In this document: in pieces, positions 40,522 through 46,277 of the stretch
Numbering within the stretch: the stretch's first letter is position 1
Layout: every line of letters starts with the position of its first letter
From: SFEL01 sp963640685
GTDB taxonomy: Bacteria; Bacillota; Clostridia; Christensenellales; CAG-138
Direction: 5' to 3'
DNA: 46,277 nucleotides
Assembly: GCA_963640685.1 (NCBI GenBank)
Contig: CAVIAA010000016.1
Span: forward strand, 1-46,277
Translations under genes and position numbers: made by a program
Notes under the pieces: model-generated
Databases searched by the model: none
The model's input: the letters and a program-made list of their open reading frames with translations, nothing else
Told to the model about the DNA's origin: nothing

Positions 40522-42060
40522 TTAAATTTTTGGAAGCCGAGGATAAAGGTCAATTTCTATCTTTCCGTTGGCTTCCTTTTTGTATCCTATTTTCTTTAGG
40601 ATTTCTTTGAGTAGTGCGTTTCGTTCTTCGTTAGTCATTTCATCGTAGCTGGCTAACAGAGTTTCTGTCTGAGGGATGAGGTTTGCTTTTGCGTTGTCGC
40701 TCTGCTCCATACGGACGATTGTGATTTCGTTTTCGGAAATTTTCGTCTTAATCCCTGCAACAGAAGCGTTCAGCTTTTCTTGACGGCTCTGGAAAATTTC
40801 AAGTGTATACACACCCTGTTCTACAAGGTTATATGCGTTCTCCAATTGAGCGTTAAGTTTCTGAAGCTCGGTCGCAAACTTCTTGTTTTGGCTTCTAAGG
40901 GCTTCAATGTCTTTAGCGTAGCCGACAGTATCAATCTTTATGCGATAGCCTTTAAGCCATTCACGAAGGGCTGAAATGATTTCTTTTTCAACCACATCGT
41001 AATCGGAGCTGACATTGTGGCAGTTCCGTCCATTTACGCAGCGAAGTCTCGCTCGTGCGTCTCTGGACTTTGAACCTGTCGTTCTGCCAATCCTTTTGCC
41101 ACAGGTAGAACAGTATAAGAGACCGACAAAAGCGTTCTGCAATTCAAACTCATCTTTTACCCTTGCTGCGGGCTGTTTTTCAAGACGAATTTGCTGGGCG
41201 AGCATAAACTGTTCTTCAGTGATGAGTGCTTCGTGAAGCCCTTCAAACACGGTGTAATCTTCAATATTTTTCTTGCGCTTGATTCTCTTTTTGACTTCGC
41301 CGTTCTCAATGGTTTTAATCTGCTGACTCCATCCACGCCGGATTTTCCCCATATATACGGGATTTGTGATAATATTGCCAATAGTGGAATATGTCCACAG
41401 GTCTCCGTGGCGGGTCGGCACATTGTTATCATTAAGGTGGTTGGCGATAATTTTGGTTCCTGCATGGTTCAGAAACATTTCAAAGATTGTTTTGATGTGT
41501 GGGGCTTCGTCTGGATGGGGTTCAAGAGTGTAACCCTTTTCGTTTGGCAGCTTAACTCGCATATATCCATAGGGAGCAATACTGTTAATGTATTTCCCCT
41601 CGGATGCAGAGCTGTCTCTGCCTCGGATAAGACGGCGATTGATTGTCTTATACTCTCGGCGGCTCATAAAGAGACCAAATTCAAAGTATTCCTCATCGAA
41701 CTCGTTGCACGGGTCGTAAGTCTTGCTCGGTGTTACAATCTTGGTGGAAGAATACTGAAAGACCTGGCTGATATAAGCCTGGTCAGCACCGTTGCCTCTT
41801 GCGAGGCGTTCAAGGTCAACTACTAATACTCCGGCATAAATGCCTGCACTGACTTCTTCGAGTAATTTTTGGATTTCGGGTCGTGCGGCGATTGATTCAC
41901 CGGAGACTACCTCATAATAAGTTTTAGCAATATAATATCCACGGTCCTCTGCAACTTTGTCAAGAATTGCTTCGTGTCTTTTCAGCGTGTCCTCAACACT
42001 CAACTCGGCATAATCGCGGTCAAAGCGAGATTTTCGGAGATATTTAACATATTGCTCCAT
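40522..42060 (-). CDS. Large serine recombinase (integrase)
   Basis: Site-specific integrase of 512 residues. The resolvase catalytic domain is at 1-150 with nucleophile Ser11 in YLRKSRFDRD and the arginine block DLERLARGNG. A recombinase domain follows with PYGYMRV and VYMGKIRRGW. A zinc ribbon (CSTCGKRIGR, then a RCVNGRNC segment) comes next, and a coiled coil at about 385-450, the architecture of LSR integrases. It has its own promoter at 42083-42111 and AAAGGAGG before ATG. It converges on the broken spoIVB, as expected for an integrase beside attL. Nothing upstream resembles a mother-cell sigma promoter. Confidence 0.95.
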   Translation of the reverse strand: MEQYVKYLRKSRFDRDYAELSVEDTLKRHEAILDKVAEDRGYYIAKTYYEVVSGESIAARPEIQKLLEEVSAGIYAGVLVVDLERLARGNGADQAYISQVFQYSSTKIVTPSKTYDPCNEFDEEYFEFGLFMSRREYKTINRRLIRGRDSSASEGKYINSIAPYGYMRVKLPNEKGYTLEPHPDEAPHIKTIFEMFLNHAGTKIIANHLNDNNVPTRHGDLWTYSTIGNIITNPVYMGKIRRGWSQQIKTIENGEVKKRIKRKKNIEDYTVFEGLHEALITEEQFMLAQQIRLEKQPAARVKDEFELQNAFVGLLYCSTCGKRIGRTTGSKSRDARARLRCVNGRNCHNVSSDYDVVEKEIISALREWLKGYRIKIDTVGYAKDIEALRSQNKKFATELQKLNAQLENAYNLVEQGVYTLEIFQSRQEKLNASVAGIKTKISENEITIVRMEQSDNAKANLIPQTETLLASYDEMTNEERNALLKEILKKIGYKKEANGKIEIDLYPRLPKI

Positions 42061-42082
42061 GGGGTGCCTCCTTTCAGCTATT

Positions 42083-42111
42083 ATTATAGTCTTGTTATTT
42101 TAGTGAATCAA
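42083..42111 (-). promoter_or_regulatory. Recombinase promoter (vegetative type)
   Basis: On the minus strand, TTGATT (42106-42111), a 17-bp spacer and TATAAT (42083-42088). It is a sigma-A type and would not by itself confine excision to sporulation. Confidence 0.8.
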
Positions 42112-42148
42112 TGTTGCTGGGTATGTAATATATGTAAACGCCGCAGAC

Positions 42149-42355
42149 TTACGCCTGCAGCGTTGAAATTATCGGTTGTGGGTCTGATAACACAACTACG
42201 GCAGATTGGGCTTTGGGTTCTGACAGATACCTGCGTTTGTAGGACTCAGACACCAATCTGCCTACCGAGTTCATCAAGCGTTTGAAATCCACCTCGTAAC
42301 ATTCATCATGGATTCTAACGGTAGAAACATCATTTTTGAGTTCGTGTACGACCAT
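42149..42355 (-). CDS. Unknown 68-residue protein
   Basis: Not recognised. Polar small protein beginning MVVHELKNDVSTVRIHDECYEV, with VSESYKRRYL and SAVVVLSDP segments. The start is supported by AAAGGAGGG about seven bases upstream. It follows the 57-residue gene closely and its end runs into a stem (AACGC-GCAG with CTGC-GCGTT, near 42136-42165). It may be part of the toxin operon. Its place suggests a plasmid/ICE maintenance role, but no domain supports this. Confidence 0.55.
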   Translation of the reverse strand: MVVHELKNDVSTVRIHDECYEVDFKRLMNSVGRLVSESYKRRYLSEPKAQSAVVVLSDPQPIISTLQA

Positions 42356-42359
42356 TACA

Positions 42360-42533
42360 TCATCCCTCCTTTGAAACAGCGATATGATTATTTTTGCCTT
42401 GTTTGACTATATTATTCAATTTTCCTTGTCGTGTCTGGCGTTCAAGAGTTTCTTTCCGTTCTATGTTTCGGATGGCAAGGTAGGCGGTCATATCAAGGCA
42501 TCCGGAACGGTTGTATTTCTCGCTGACCCTCAT
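42360..42533 (-). CDS. Unknown 57-residue basic protein coupled to the toxin gene
   Basis: A frame of 57 codons runs from the ATG at 42533 to the TGA at 42360. The ATG overlaps the toxin stop by four bases (ATGA), and the end of this frame carries the ribosome-binding site of the next gene. The product (MRVSEKYNRSGCLDMTAYLAI to ISVSKEG region) is rich in Arg, Lys and Asn, with a predicted helix around YLAIRNIERKETLERQT. Because no MazE is seen, this coupled protein is one antitoxin candidate. Not recognised. Confidence 0.55.
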   Translation of the reverse strand: MRVSEKYNRSGCLDMTAYLAIRNIERKETLERQTRQGKLNNIVKQGKNNHIAVSKEG

Positions 42534-42925
42534 AATTTATCTCCCGCGGAGATTACCGCCTGTTCAGCTTTGCGAAGACCAAGGCTGATTTCAATACAGT
42601 AGTTAACCTTTTCCATTTGCGCCTTGCTGAACTTGCCTATAAACCTTTTGACACGGCTTTTATCTATGGTCGTAATTTGTTCAAGCAACACCATAGAGGG
42701 TTCGCTGAAACATTCCATTTTGTAGGGGTGATAGTGAGTTGGTTGTTTTGCCTTTTTCCAAGTGCGGGATGTAATTGGGGCAACGATAAGTGTGGGTGCG
42801 TATTTGTTTCCAATGTCGTTTTGGATAACTACCACCGGGCGGAAACCGCCTTGCTCAGAGCCGTAGTGATTACCGAGGTCAACAAGGTAAATATCACCAC
42901 GACGATAAGTTCTTTTGTCTTTCAT
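42530..42925 (-). CDS. MazF/PemK family toxin
   Basis: Endoribonuclease toxin of a type II system. Family blocks are YRRGDIYLVDLGNHYGSEQGG, split into GDIYLVDLG and GSEQGGFRPVVVIQND, then PTLIVAPITSR and the ending SMVLLEQITTIDKSRV, with the conserved Arg and Thr positions kept. At 131 residues it is normal. No MazE-like gene lies upstream; instead a structured RNA and a hairpin do, and two small genes follow downstream. Antitoxin unknown. Start behind GAAAGGA. Confidence 0.88.
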   Translation of the reverse strand: MKDKRTYRRGDIYLVDLGNHYGSEQGGFRPVVVIQNDIGNKYAPTLIVAPITSRTWKKAKQPTHYHPYKMECFSEPSMVLLEQITTIDKSRVKRFIGKFSKAQMEKVNYCIEISLGLRKAEQAVISAGDKL

Positions 42926-42964
42926 ATAGAAGCATCCTTTCTACACTCCTTGCGGATATGTAAA

Positions 42965-42991
42965 GGGTGAGCCGCAACTTGCAGCTCGCCC
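42965..42991 (-). terminator. Hairpin before the toxin gene
   Basis: GGGCGAGC and GCTCACCC (minus strand) form an 8-bp stem with one G-T pair, followed by TTTACAT. It could end the RNA at 43060-43293 or attenuate read-through into the toxin gene. Confidence 0.5.
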
Positions 42992-43059
42992 CGCATATCA
43001 AATATGGAAGACACACATAGTACATCGTCCATGATTTGTTGAGTTAATGCTTAATGCTT

Positions 43060-43293
43060 CATCCTGGCTGCCTTACGCTGTCGGCACTCGCTTTTACGCC
43101 CGTGATTAACTTACACGACCTCTCACCGGATAGCCTGCGACGGTTGTTATCACGCTCGGACCATCCCTGGTGGGGAGTAGCACCTCTCCGTCCTCGTCGC
43201 CAATCGGGAGCTACCCGACTTTTCCGAAGCTGATTTTTCTCGCTCGCACCTTTCGGCGGTCTTGGCGTATCCTCCGGCTCGGCTCTTACAAGA
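43060..43293 (-). ncRNA. Structured RNA, raiA-motif-like
   Basis: The 505-base gap 42926-43430 has no credible gene on either strand but reads as a folded RNA on the minus strand. A long-range helix joins GGATACGCC (43264-43272) to GGCTATCC (43128-43135) with one bulged C, enclosing about 128 nt. Inside are CGCC-GAAA-GGTG, GGAG-CTCC and CACC-GGTG-type stems; near the end is TGCC-10-GGCA. From memory the GGATACGCC and GGCTATCCGG blocks resemble the raiA RNA motif, which occurs in ICEs, but I cannot search to confirm. It has a possible promoter (TTGACA, 43323-43328). It lies before the MazF-like toxin. Confidence 0.5.
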
Positions 43294-43299
43294 GAGTTC

Positions 43300-43373
43300 G
43301 TTACCTGATAAAGCTATGAAATTGTCAAAGAGCACTCATATCGGCAGGGATTAAACTGTTACCGTCCGATATG
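43300..43373 (-). promoter_or_regulatory. Promoter and operator-like inverted repeat of the structured RNA
   Basis: On the minus strand, TTGACA (43323-43328) is 17 bp from a weak -10, GGTAAC (43300-43305). A perfect 8-bp inverted repeat, CATATCGG (43366-43373) and CCGATATG (43337-43344) on the minus strand, lies just upstream of the -35 and could bind a regulator such as the element's own Xre or sigma-like protein. Confidence 0.45.
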
Positions 43374-43430
43374 GAGAAAGGAGCTTCAGATTTATGTCCC
43401 TTCACCTAACGCCGTTTTGGGGGCTGTTTT

Positions 43431-43916
43431 TTAGGGTGTTTTCGGAAATTTCTTAGAAATTTTTTTCTTGGCGCTCTCGATGCTCTCGTAAACGCTCAGA
43501 ATTGCCACGCCGTCGTGCTCTGCAATTTGGGCTAAAGTCTTTCCCTCGGCTTCATACATCCAAAGTCTGCGGAACTGTGTTTCCGTCAGTTTGTCTTTGA
43601 GCTTAACGACCATATCGGATGCCGTTTTGCGGTTTTCAGCCTGCTCATGTTGCCGAACCATAACGACATCAATGGCGGGTGTGGCGAGAGCTGCCTCTGA
43701 AAGCGTGTCTGCCGAAACTATGTGATTTGATTCTCTGTGGTCGAGCTTTTCTTCCTCGTGGAAGTCTTCATCTGACCACCTTTTGAAAGCGAGAAATTCT
43801 TCTTCGCTTGCGAAATCTTCACGGGTTACGAATATCGGCTTTCCGTCCGCTGTCGGGTAGACAATGGCATCGGGATTTTTCTTGTTAAGTGCGTAAATGC
43901 TGTTTTTGTTTACCAT
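43431..43916 (-). CDS. Sigma-70 region-4-like helix-turn-helix protein
   Basis: A 161-residue protein. The C-terminal part (about 108-155) reads LTETQFRRLWMYEAEGKTLAQIAEHDGVAILSVYES, here in pieces: a sigma region 4 or LuxR-like HTH with the -Q-A---G-S-----S pattern. No region 2 is visible, so it is not a complete sigma factor; such proteins are common in ICEs, often labelled RNA polymerase sigma-like. The N-terminal part (YPTADGKPIFVTREDFASEEEFLAFKRWSDEDFHEEEK) is specific to this group. Its ribosome-binding site, GGAGG, is buried in a nested hairpin (43925-43977). Confidence 0.75.
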   Translation of the reverse strand: MVNKNSIYALNKKNPDAIVYPTADGKPIFVTREDFASEEEFLAFKRWSDEDFHEEEKLDHRESNHIVSADTLSEAALATPAIDVVMVRQHEQAENRKTASDMVVKLKDKLTETQFRRLWMYEAEGKTLAQIAEHDGVAILSVYESIESAKKKISKKFPKTP

Positions 43917-43924
43917 TTGTGTTT

Positions 43925-43977
43925 CCTCCGAATTTTTGAAATTTGATTTTGGTTGCAGTCAAATTTCAGTTCGGAGG
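43925..43977 (-). promoter_or_regulatory. Nested hairpin hiding the ribosome-binding site
   Basis: On the minus strand CCTCCGAA (43977-43970) pairs with TTCGGAGG (43932-43925), the second arm containing the only ribosome-binding site of the sigma-like gene. Inside it is a second perfect stem, GAAATTTGA/TCAAATTTC (43967-43959 and 43946-43938). A GTCAAAT heptamer (43958-43964) lies in the inner arm. Seventeen paired bases make the site inaccessible unless the hairpin is melted or bound. Confidence 0.75.
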
Positions 43978-44010
43978 ACCACGAGGAGCGTTTACCCTAC
44001 GAAAAAGGAT

Positions 44011-44052
44011 AAAAAAATAAGGGGTGCTTCTGCGTTTTGCAAAAGCACCCCT
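44011..44052 (-). terminator. Terminator T2 of the SARP/sigma-like leader
   Basis: On the minus strand AGGGGTGCTT and AAGCACCCCT form a 10-bp stem followed by TATTTTTTT. It is the second of two in tandem. Confidence 0.92.
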
Positions 44053-44074
44053 CGCAAGGAATGTATTTTGGTTC

Positions 44075-44135
44075 AAAATAAAAACCCCCGTAAGTCAGTT
44101 TTTAGAGCTTTCGCTCTTAGAAACTAACTTACGGG
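44075..44135 (-). terminator. Terminator T1 of the SARP/sigma-like leader
   Basis: On the minus strand CCCGTAAGT (44135-44127) pairs with ACTTACGGG (44095-44087), with further pairing up to TAAGAGC-GAAA-GCTCT, about 20 bp in all, followed by TTTTTATTTT. It precedes T2. Confidence 0.92.
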
Positions 44136-44147
44136 AGTAGTTTGATA

Positions 44148-44260
44148 GTCGCACGGCGGTCAAATGAAAGTCGTTTCGCCCCCTTTTGCGTCAAATAGAA
44201 GTCAAATGGCGAAAAGAGGTGTCGCACAGAAGTCAAATGAGAGTCGCACAAAAGTCAAAT
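44148..44260. repeat. Heptamer array with exact 11-bp phase (candidate SARP binding sites)
   Basis: Nine heptamers starting with GTC on the plus strand: GTCGCAC (44148, 44221, 44243), GTCAAAT (44159, 44190, 44201, 44232, 44254) and GTCGTTT (44170). Within groups the starts are exactly 11 bp apart (7-bp unit plus 4-bp spacer). The groups have 3, 2 and 4 units, and the two gaps between groups are both 13 bp. SARP activators bind tandem heptamers with 11-bp phase, and the neighbouring gene encodes a SARP-like protein. The array lies between its stop and terminators T1/T2. Confidence 0.85.
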
Positions 44261-44267
44261 GGGGCTA

Positions 44268-45692
44268 TTATTCATCAAAAAGCAGGCAATCGTGGAGCGA
44301 ACAGTCTTTGATGATATATTTCTTGAGAGTGGCATATTCGTCCTCGGTCAGCCGGAGCTTGGCTTGCCCGATTTCTCGTTTTGCTATCTCAACGGCACCG
44401 GAATGATACATGGCGTACACAAGCCAATACTGCGCCTTTACATTTTCGGGAACGAGTTTGAGAGACTTCAAGGCAAAATGATGAACACCATCGAAGTCCT
44501 CATAGCTCACAAGAATGGACAGCAGCTCGTTGACCATGCTGATATATTTCATCTTGAACTCTGTCGCTATACCGACAAGCCAATGGTCGTCGCTGGCGGT
44601 TTGAAACACAGCTCCTTTATAGAGCTTGATTGCCCGTTTCAGCAGATGCACTTTGTGGGTCATCGGAATATCCTGCTGGACTTGTTCCCAAATGGTCTCA
44701 AACTGGTGAATATCGGTTTTGATATTGAGGGTAGAATTTAATTTATAACCGTTTGAGGTGTATTCTATCAACCTGTGCTTGCTGATAAGCTCAAACGATT
44801 TTCTAAAGCGGTATATATAACCACGAATATTCTTGTTTATAGTGTCTGTGTCGGCGGTGTCCTCTGGATAAAGTGCATCGGCTATCGTAAGTGGTGAATG
44901 TGCTCGTTTTCCTTGAAGCATGACAAAAACAACGGCACGGGTGCTCTTGGGAGAGTTGAAGTTCTGTTCTTTCCATATACCGTTTTGTGTGATGATTTCT
45001 AAATCACCGAAAAAATTGATAATGATGTCCTTGTCGCTCTTGATCTCCTCCGGAGTAAGAGCCATTTTTGCACGGTCAAGCATCCTCTTTTGCACCAAAG
45101 CACTGTGGCAGATGTACGCAAAGCCAATACCCGCTCCGGTAAATGAATTGTACCGTGTGGGATTTCTGATTACAAGGAAACCAAGAGGCTTTGGTCCGAA
45201 TGGCAGAGCAATCATTGTTTTAACACCAAGCCTTTTATAAACGAGGTATTCCTGTGGAGAATCCTTCGCAATGATGCTTAAATCCGTGACAACAACAGGC
45301 TGCTTTGTCTTGATGGCTTTTTGCCAACTCTCCATCGGGAAGAAGTTTTCAAACTCGCTTATAACCTGCAGCGTTTTAATTTGGGGGTCGGGATTGTGCC
45401 ACCATCCCGTGCTTGTAATCCCAAGCTCCACATCAACATAAAGGATGCCTGTCCAATCGGCAGCGTGAAAAGCACACGCAGTCCGTAAGACCTGCATAAC
45501 CGTGTCCTGCGGGTCGTCAATGGCGTGGATTTCAGATTCAAGTTTGCCGAGGGTCTCCACCCGCTCAATGCAGTATGAAATAAATTCGCTGTCATACTGC
45601 GAGAGCTCTATGGGAGCGGTAGGCGGGTGTGTATCTTCTTGCGGCTTCTCTGTTTTCGTTTGCTTGAATAAGCTACTGAAAATATTAGCCAT
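44268..45692 (-). CDS. SARP-like transcriptional regulator (GAF, winged helix, BTAD)
   Basis: A 474-residue protein with three parts. An N-terminal GAF-like sensor (about 50-205, FHAADWTGILYVDVELG through MIALPFGPKPLGFLVI). An OmpR/SARP-type winged helix (about 225-310, INFFGDLEIITQNGIW, STRAVVFVMLQ, INKNIRGYIYRFRKSF). A C-terminal bacterial transcriptional activation domain of TPR-like helices (about 320-465, DIHQFETIWEQV, LLKRAIKLYKGA). It is typical of SARP/AfsR-like activators. An array of heptamers lies at its 3' end, and two terminators close it. Preceded by the Xre gene. The GAF ligand is unknown. Confidence 0.87.
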   Translation of the reverse strand: MANIFSSLFKQTKTEKPQEDTHPPTAPIELSQYDSEFISYCIERVETLGKLESEIHAIDDPQDTVMQVLRTACAFHAADWTGILYVDVELGITSTGWWHNPDPQIKTLQVISEFENFFPMESWQKAIKTKQPVVVTDLSIIAKDSPQEYLVYKRLGVKTMIALPFGPKPLGFLVIRNPTRYNSFTGAGIGFAYICHSALVQKRMLDRAKMALTPEEIKSDKDIIINFFGDLEIITQNGIWKEQNFNSPKSTRAVVFVMLQGKRAHSPLTIADALYPEDTADTDTINKNIRGYIYRFRKSFELISKHRLIEYTSNGYKLNSTLNIKTDIHQFETIWEQVQQDIPMTHKVHLLKRAIKLYKGAVFQTASDDHWLVGIATEFKMKYISMVNELLSILVSYEDFDGVHHFALKSLKLVPENVKAQYWLVYAMYHSGAVEIAKREIGQAKLRLTEDEYATLKKYIIKDCSLHDCLLFDE

Positions 45693-45727
45693 ATTATGTC
45701 CTCCTTTTCACTTTTTACTTGCTGTGG

Positions 45728-45776
45728 CGAAAAAAGACCGCAAGACACCGGGGTTTATGCCGATGCCTTACGGTCT
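45728..45776 (-). terminator. Terminator between the Xre and SARP genes
   Basis: On the minus strand AGACCGTAAG and CTTGCGGTCT form a 10-bp stem followed by six T. The SARP gene therefore needs its own promoter downstream. Confidence 0.9.
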
Positions 45777-45865
45777 TTGCTTGTCGTTAAGATGTCGGCA
45801 ATGAGGAAAGGCTAAATCTATGGTCTTTAGTCAGCCGGCTTGAAATAATGCTTTGCTACATCATA

Positions 45866-46201
45866 TCATTTATTCTTGTAATGCTCCATCTCAAGTAATA
45901 TGCGGTAAAGCTGTTCCTGCTCTGCCTTGCTTTTAGCGGACAGGATTTCATAACATTTCAGAGGGATGCTGTCATCAGAGCTTTCGTCACCAAGTTTCTC
46001 GAACAATTTGGAAAGCGGTACATTTAACGCTGATGATATTTTCTCAATGCTTTCAAGCGTGGGATTTTTCTCTCCACGCTCAACCTGTCCAATGTATGTT
46101 GGATGGCATCCAGATAATTCTGCCAGTTTCTCCTGGCTGAGTTTCTGCTGCGTCCTATAATTACGGATACGCTGTCCGATAAATTTAGATAACTCGCTCA
46201 T
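45866..46201 (-). CDS. Xre-family helix-turn-helix regulator
   Basis: A 111-residue protein with an N-terminal Cro/CI HTH (about 10-62: IRNYRTQQKLSQEKLAELSG, YIGQVERGEKNPTLESIEKIS) and a short acidic C-terminus. It probably represses the element. The ribosome-binding site GGAGGG precedes the ATG. A TATAAT (46215-46220) sits next to the operator-like repeat at 46218-46256. Confidence 0.9.
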   Translation of the reverse strand: MSELSKFIGQRIRNYRTQQKLSQEKLAELSGCHPTYIGQVERGEKNPTLESIEKISSALNVPLSKLFEKLGDESSDDSIPLKCYEILSAKSKAEQEQLYRILLEMEHYKNK

Positions 46202-46214
46202 ATTAAACCCTCCA

Positions 46215-46256
46215 ATTATAGTCTATAAATATTCTTATCTTTTAGCCACAGACTAT
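46215..46256 (-). promoter_or_regulatory. Promoter -10 and operator-like inverted repeat of the Xre gene
   Basis: On the minus strand the -10 is TATAAT (46215-46220). The inverted repeat ATAGTCT (46218-46224) and AGACTAT (46250-46256), 25 bp apart, overlaps it and could be the binding site of the regulator for autorepression. Confidence 0.5.
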
Positions 46257-46277
46257 TGATATTTATTCTTGACTTTG

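Larger units (their letters stand above)
40455..46277. mobile_element. Left end of an integrative element inserted in spoIVB
   Basis: The boundary is placed between about 40458 and 40475, where spoIVB loses family similarity. All genes from 40522 rightward are on the minus strand and are typical accessory functions: large serine recombinase, small orphan proteins, MazF/PemK toxin, sigma-region-4-like protein, SARP-like regulator and an Xre protein. Genes to the left are almost all plus-strand chromosomal housekeeping. The element runs off the window. Conjugation genes are not visible, so ICE, mobilisable element and prophage remain open, though the cargo looks most like an ICE. Confidence 0.88.

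Noticed and set aside
43134..43335. Short minus-strand frame of about 60 residues over the structured RNA
   Set aside because: It lacks a ribosome-binding site and reads across the paired blocks; composition looks non-coding.
44148..44260. CRISPR array
   Set aside because: The repeats are 7 bp with 4-bp spacers and periodic at 11 bp, so they are protein-binding sites rather than CRISPR repeats.

Overview
The window looks like a contig from an anaerobic, endospore-forming member of the Clostridia, probably a gut lineage. The evidence is a complete spoIIIA operon and spoIVB, rubrerythrin and a Bcp peroxiredoxin for oxygen defence, a eukaryote-type single-chain glycyl-tRNA synthetase, an HrcA/CIRCE heat-shock operon, the Asp23/AmaP cell-envelope cluster and an MPKTG-anchored surface protein. 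Base composition is balanced and the isoleucine codon ATA is frequent. No species name can be given from the sequence alone.

Layout. 1-1720: an (AGGC)n tract, a terminator and a repeat-built surface protein. 1743-9654: oxidative defence (bcp, rbr), a multi-zinc-ribbon protein, trxB-glmM, a tiny Cys/Gly-rich hydrophobic protein, glyQS, and a minus-strand pair (LUD protein and GIY-YIG protein). 9794-21470: translation and protein-quality genes on the plus strand: lepA, hemW, hrcA-grpE-dnaK-dnaJ, prmA-rsmE-mtaB, a HIT protein and rpsU. 21659-23945: ylmC, nrdR, pgeF and an unknown membrane protein. 24046-28215: spoIIIAA to spoIIIAH, the mother-cell half of the forespore feeding channel. 28316-40479: asp23-like gene, amaP, DUF2273 gene, nusB, folD, xseA, xseB, ispA, dxs, tlyA, nadK, argR, recN and spoIVB. 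This is a classic Firmicutes gene order in which spo0A would normally come next.

The main finding is at about 40460. The spoIVB frame is cut in its last conserved block, just after THV, where the family continues FVNDPT. It stops after three further residues beyond the next valine, and foreign DNA follows. Forty bases past the break, convergent with spoIVB, lies a large serine recombinase gene. The rest of the window (to 46277 and beyond) is accessory DNA transcribed leftward: recombinase, two small proteins, a MazF/PemK toxin, a structured RNA, a sigma-region-4-like protein, a SARP-like regulator (GAF, winged helix, BTAD) and an Xre repressor-like protein. This is the left end of an integrative element sitting in a sporulation gene, comparable in logic to the skin element in sigK. 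The right end is outside the window.

The element also carries dense, unusual regulatory sequence. Nine heptamers (GTCAAAT or GTCGCAC types) are spaced at exact 11-bp steps, in groups of 3, 2 and 4 separated by identical 13-bp gaps, directly beside the SARP-like gene. After them, on the minus strand, come two strong terminators in tandem and then a nested hairpin that buries the ribosome-binding site of the sigma-like gene. A separate structured RNA of about 230 nt, resembling from memory the raiA motif, precedes the toxin gene.
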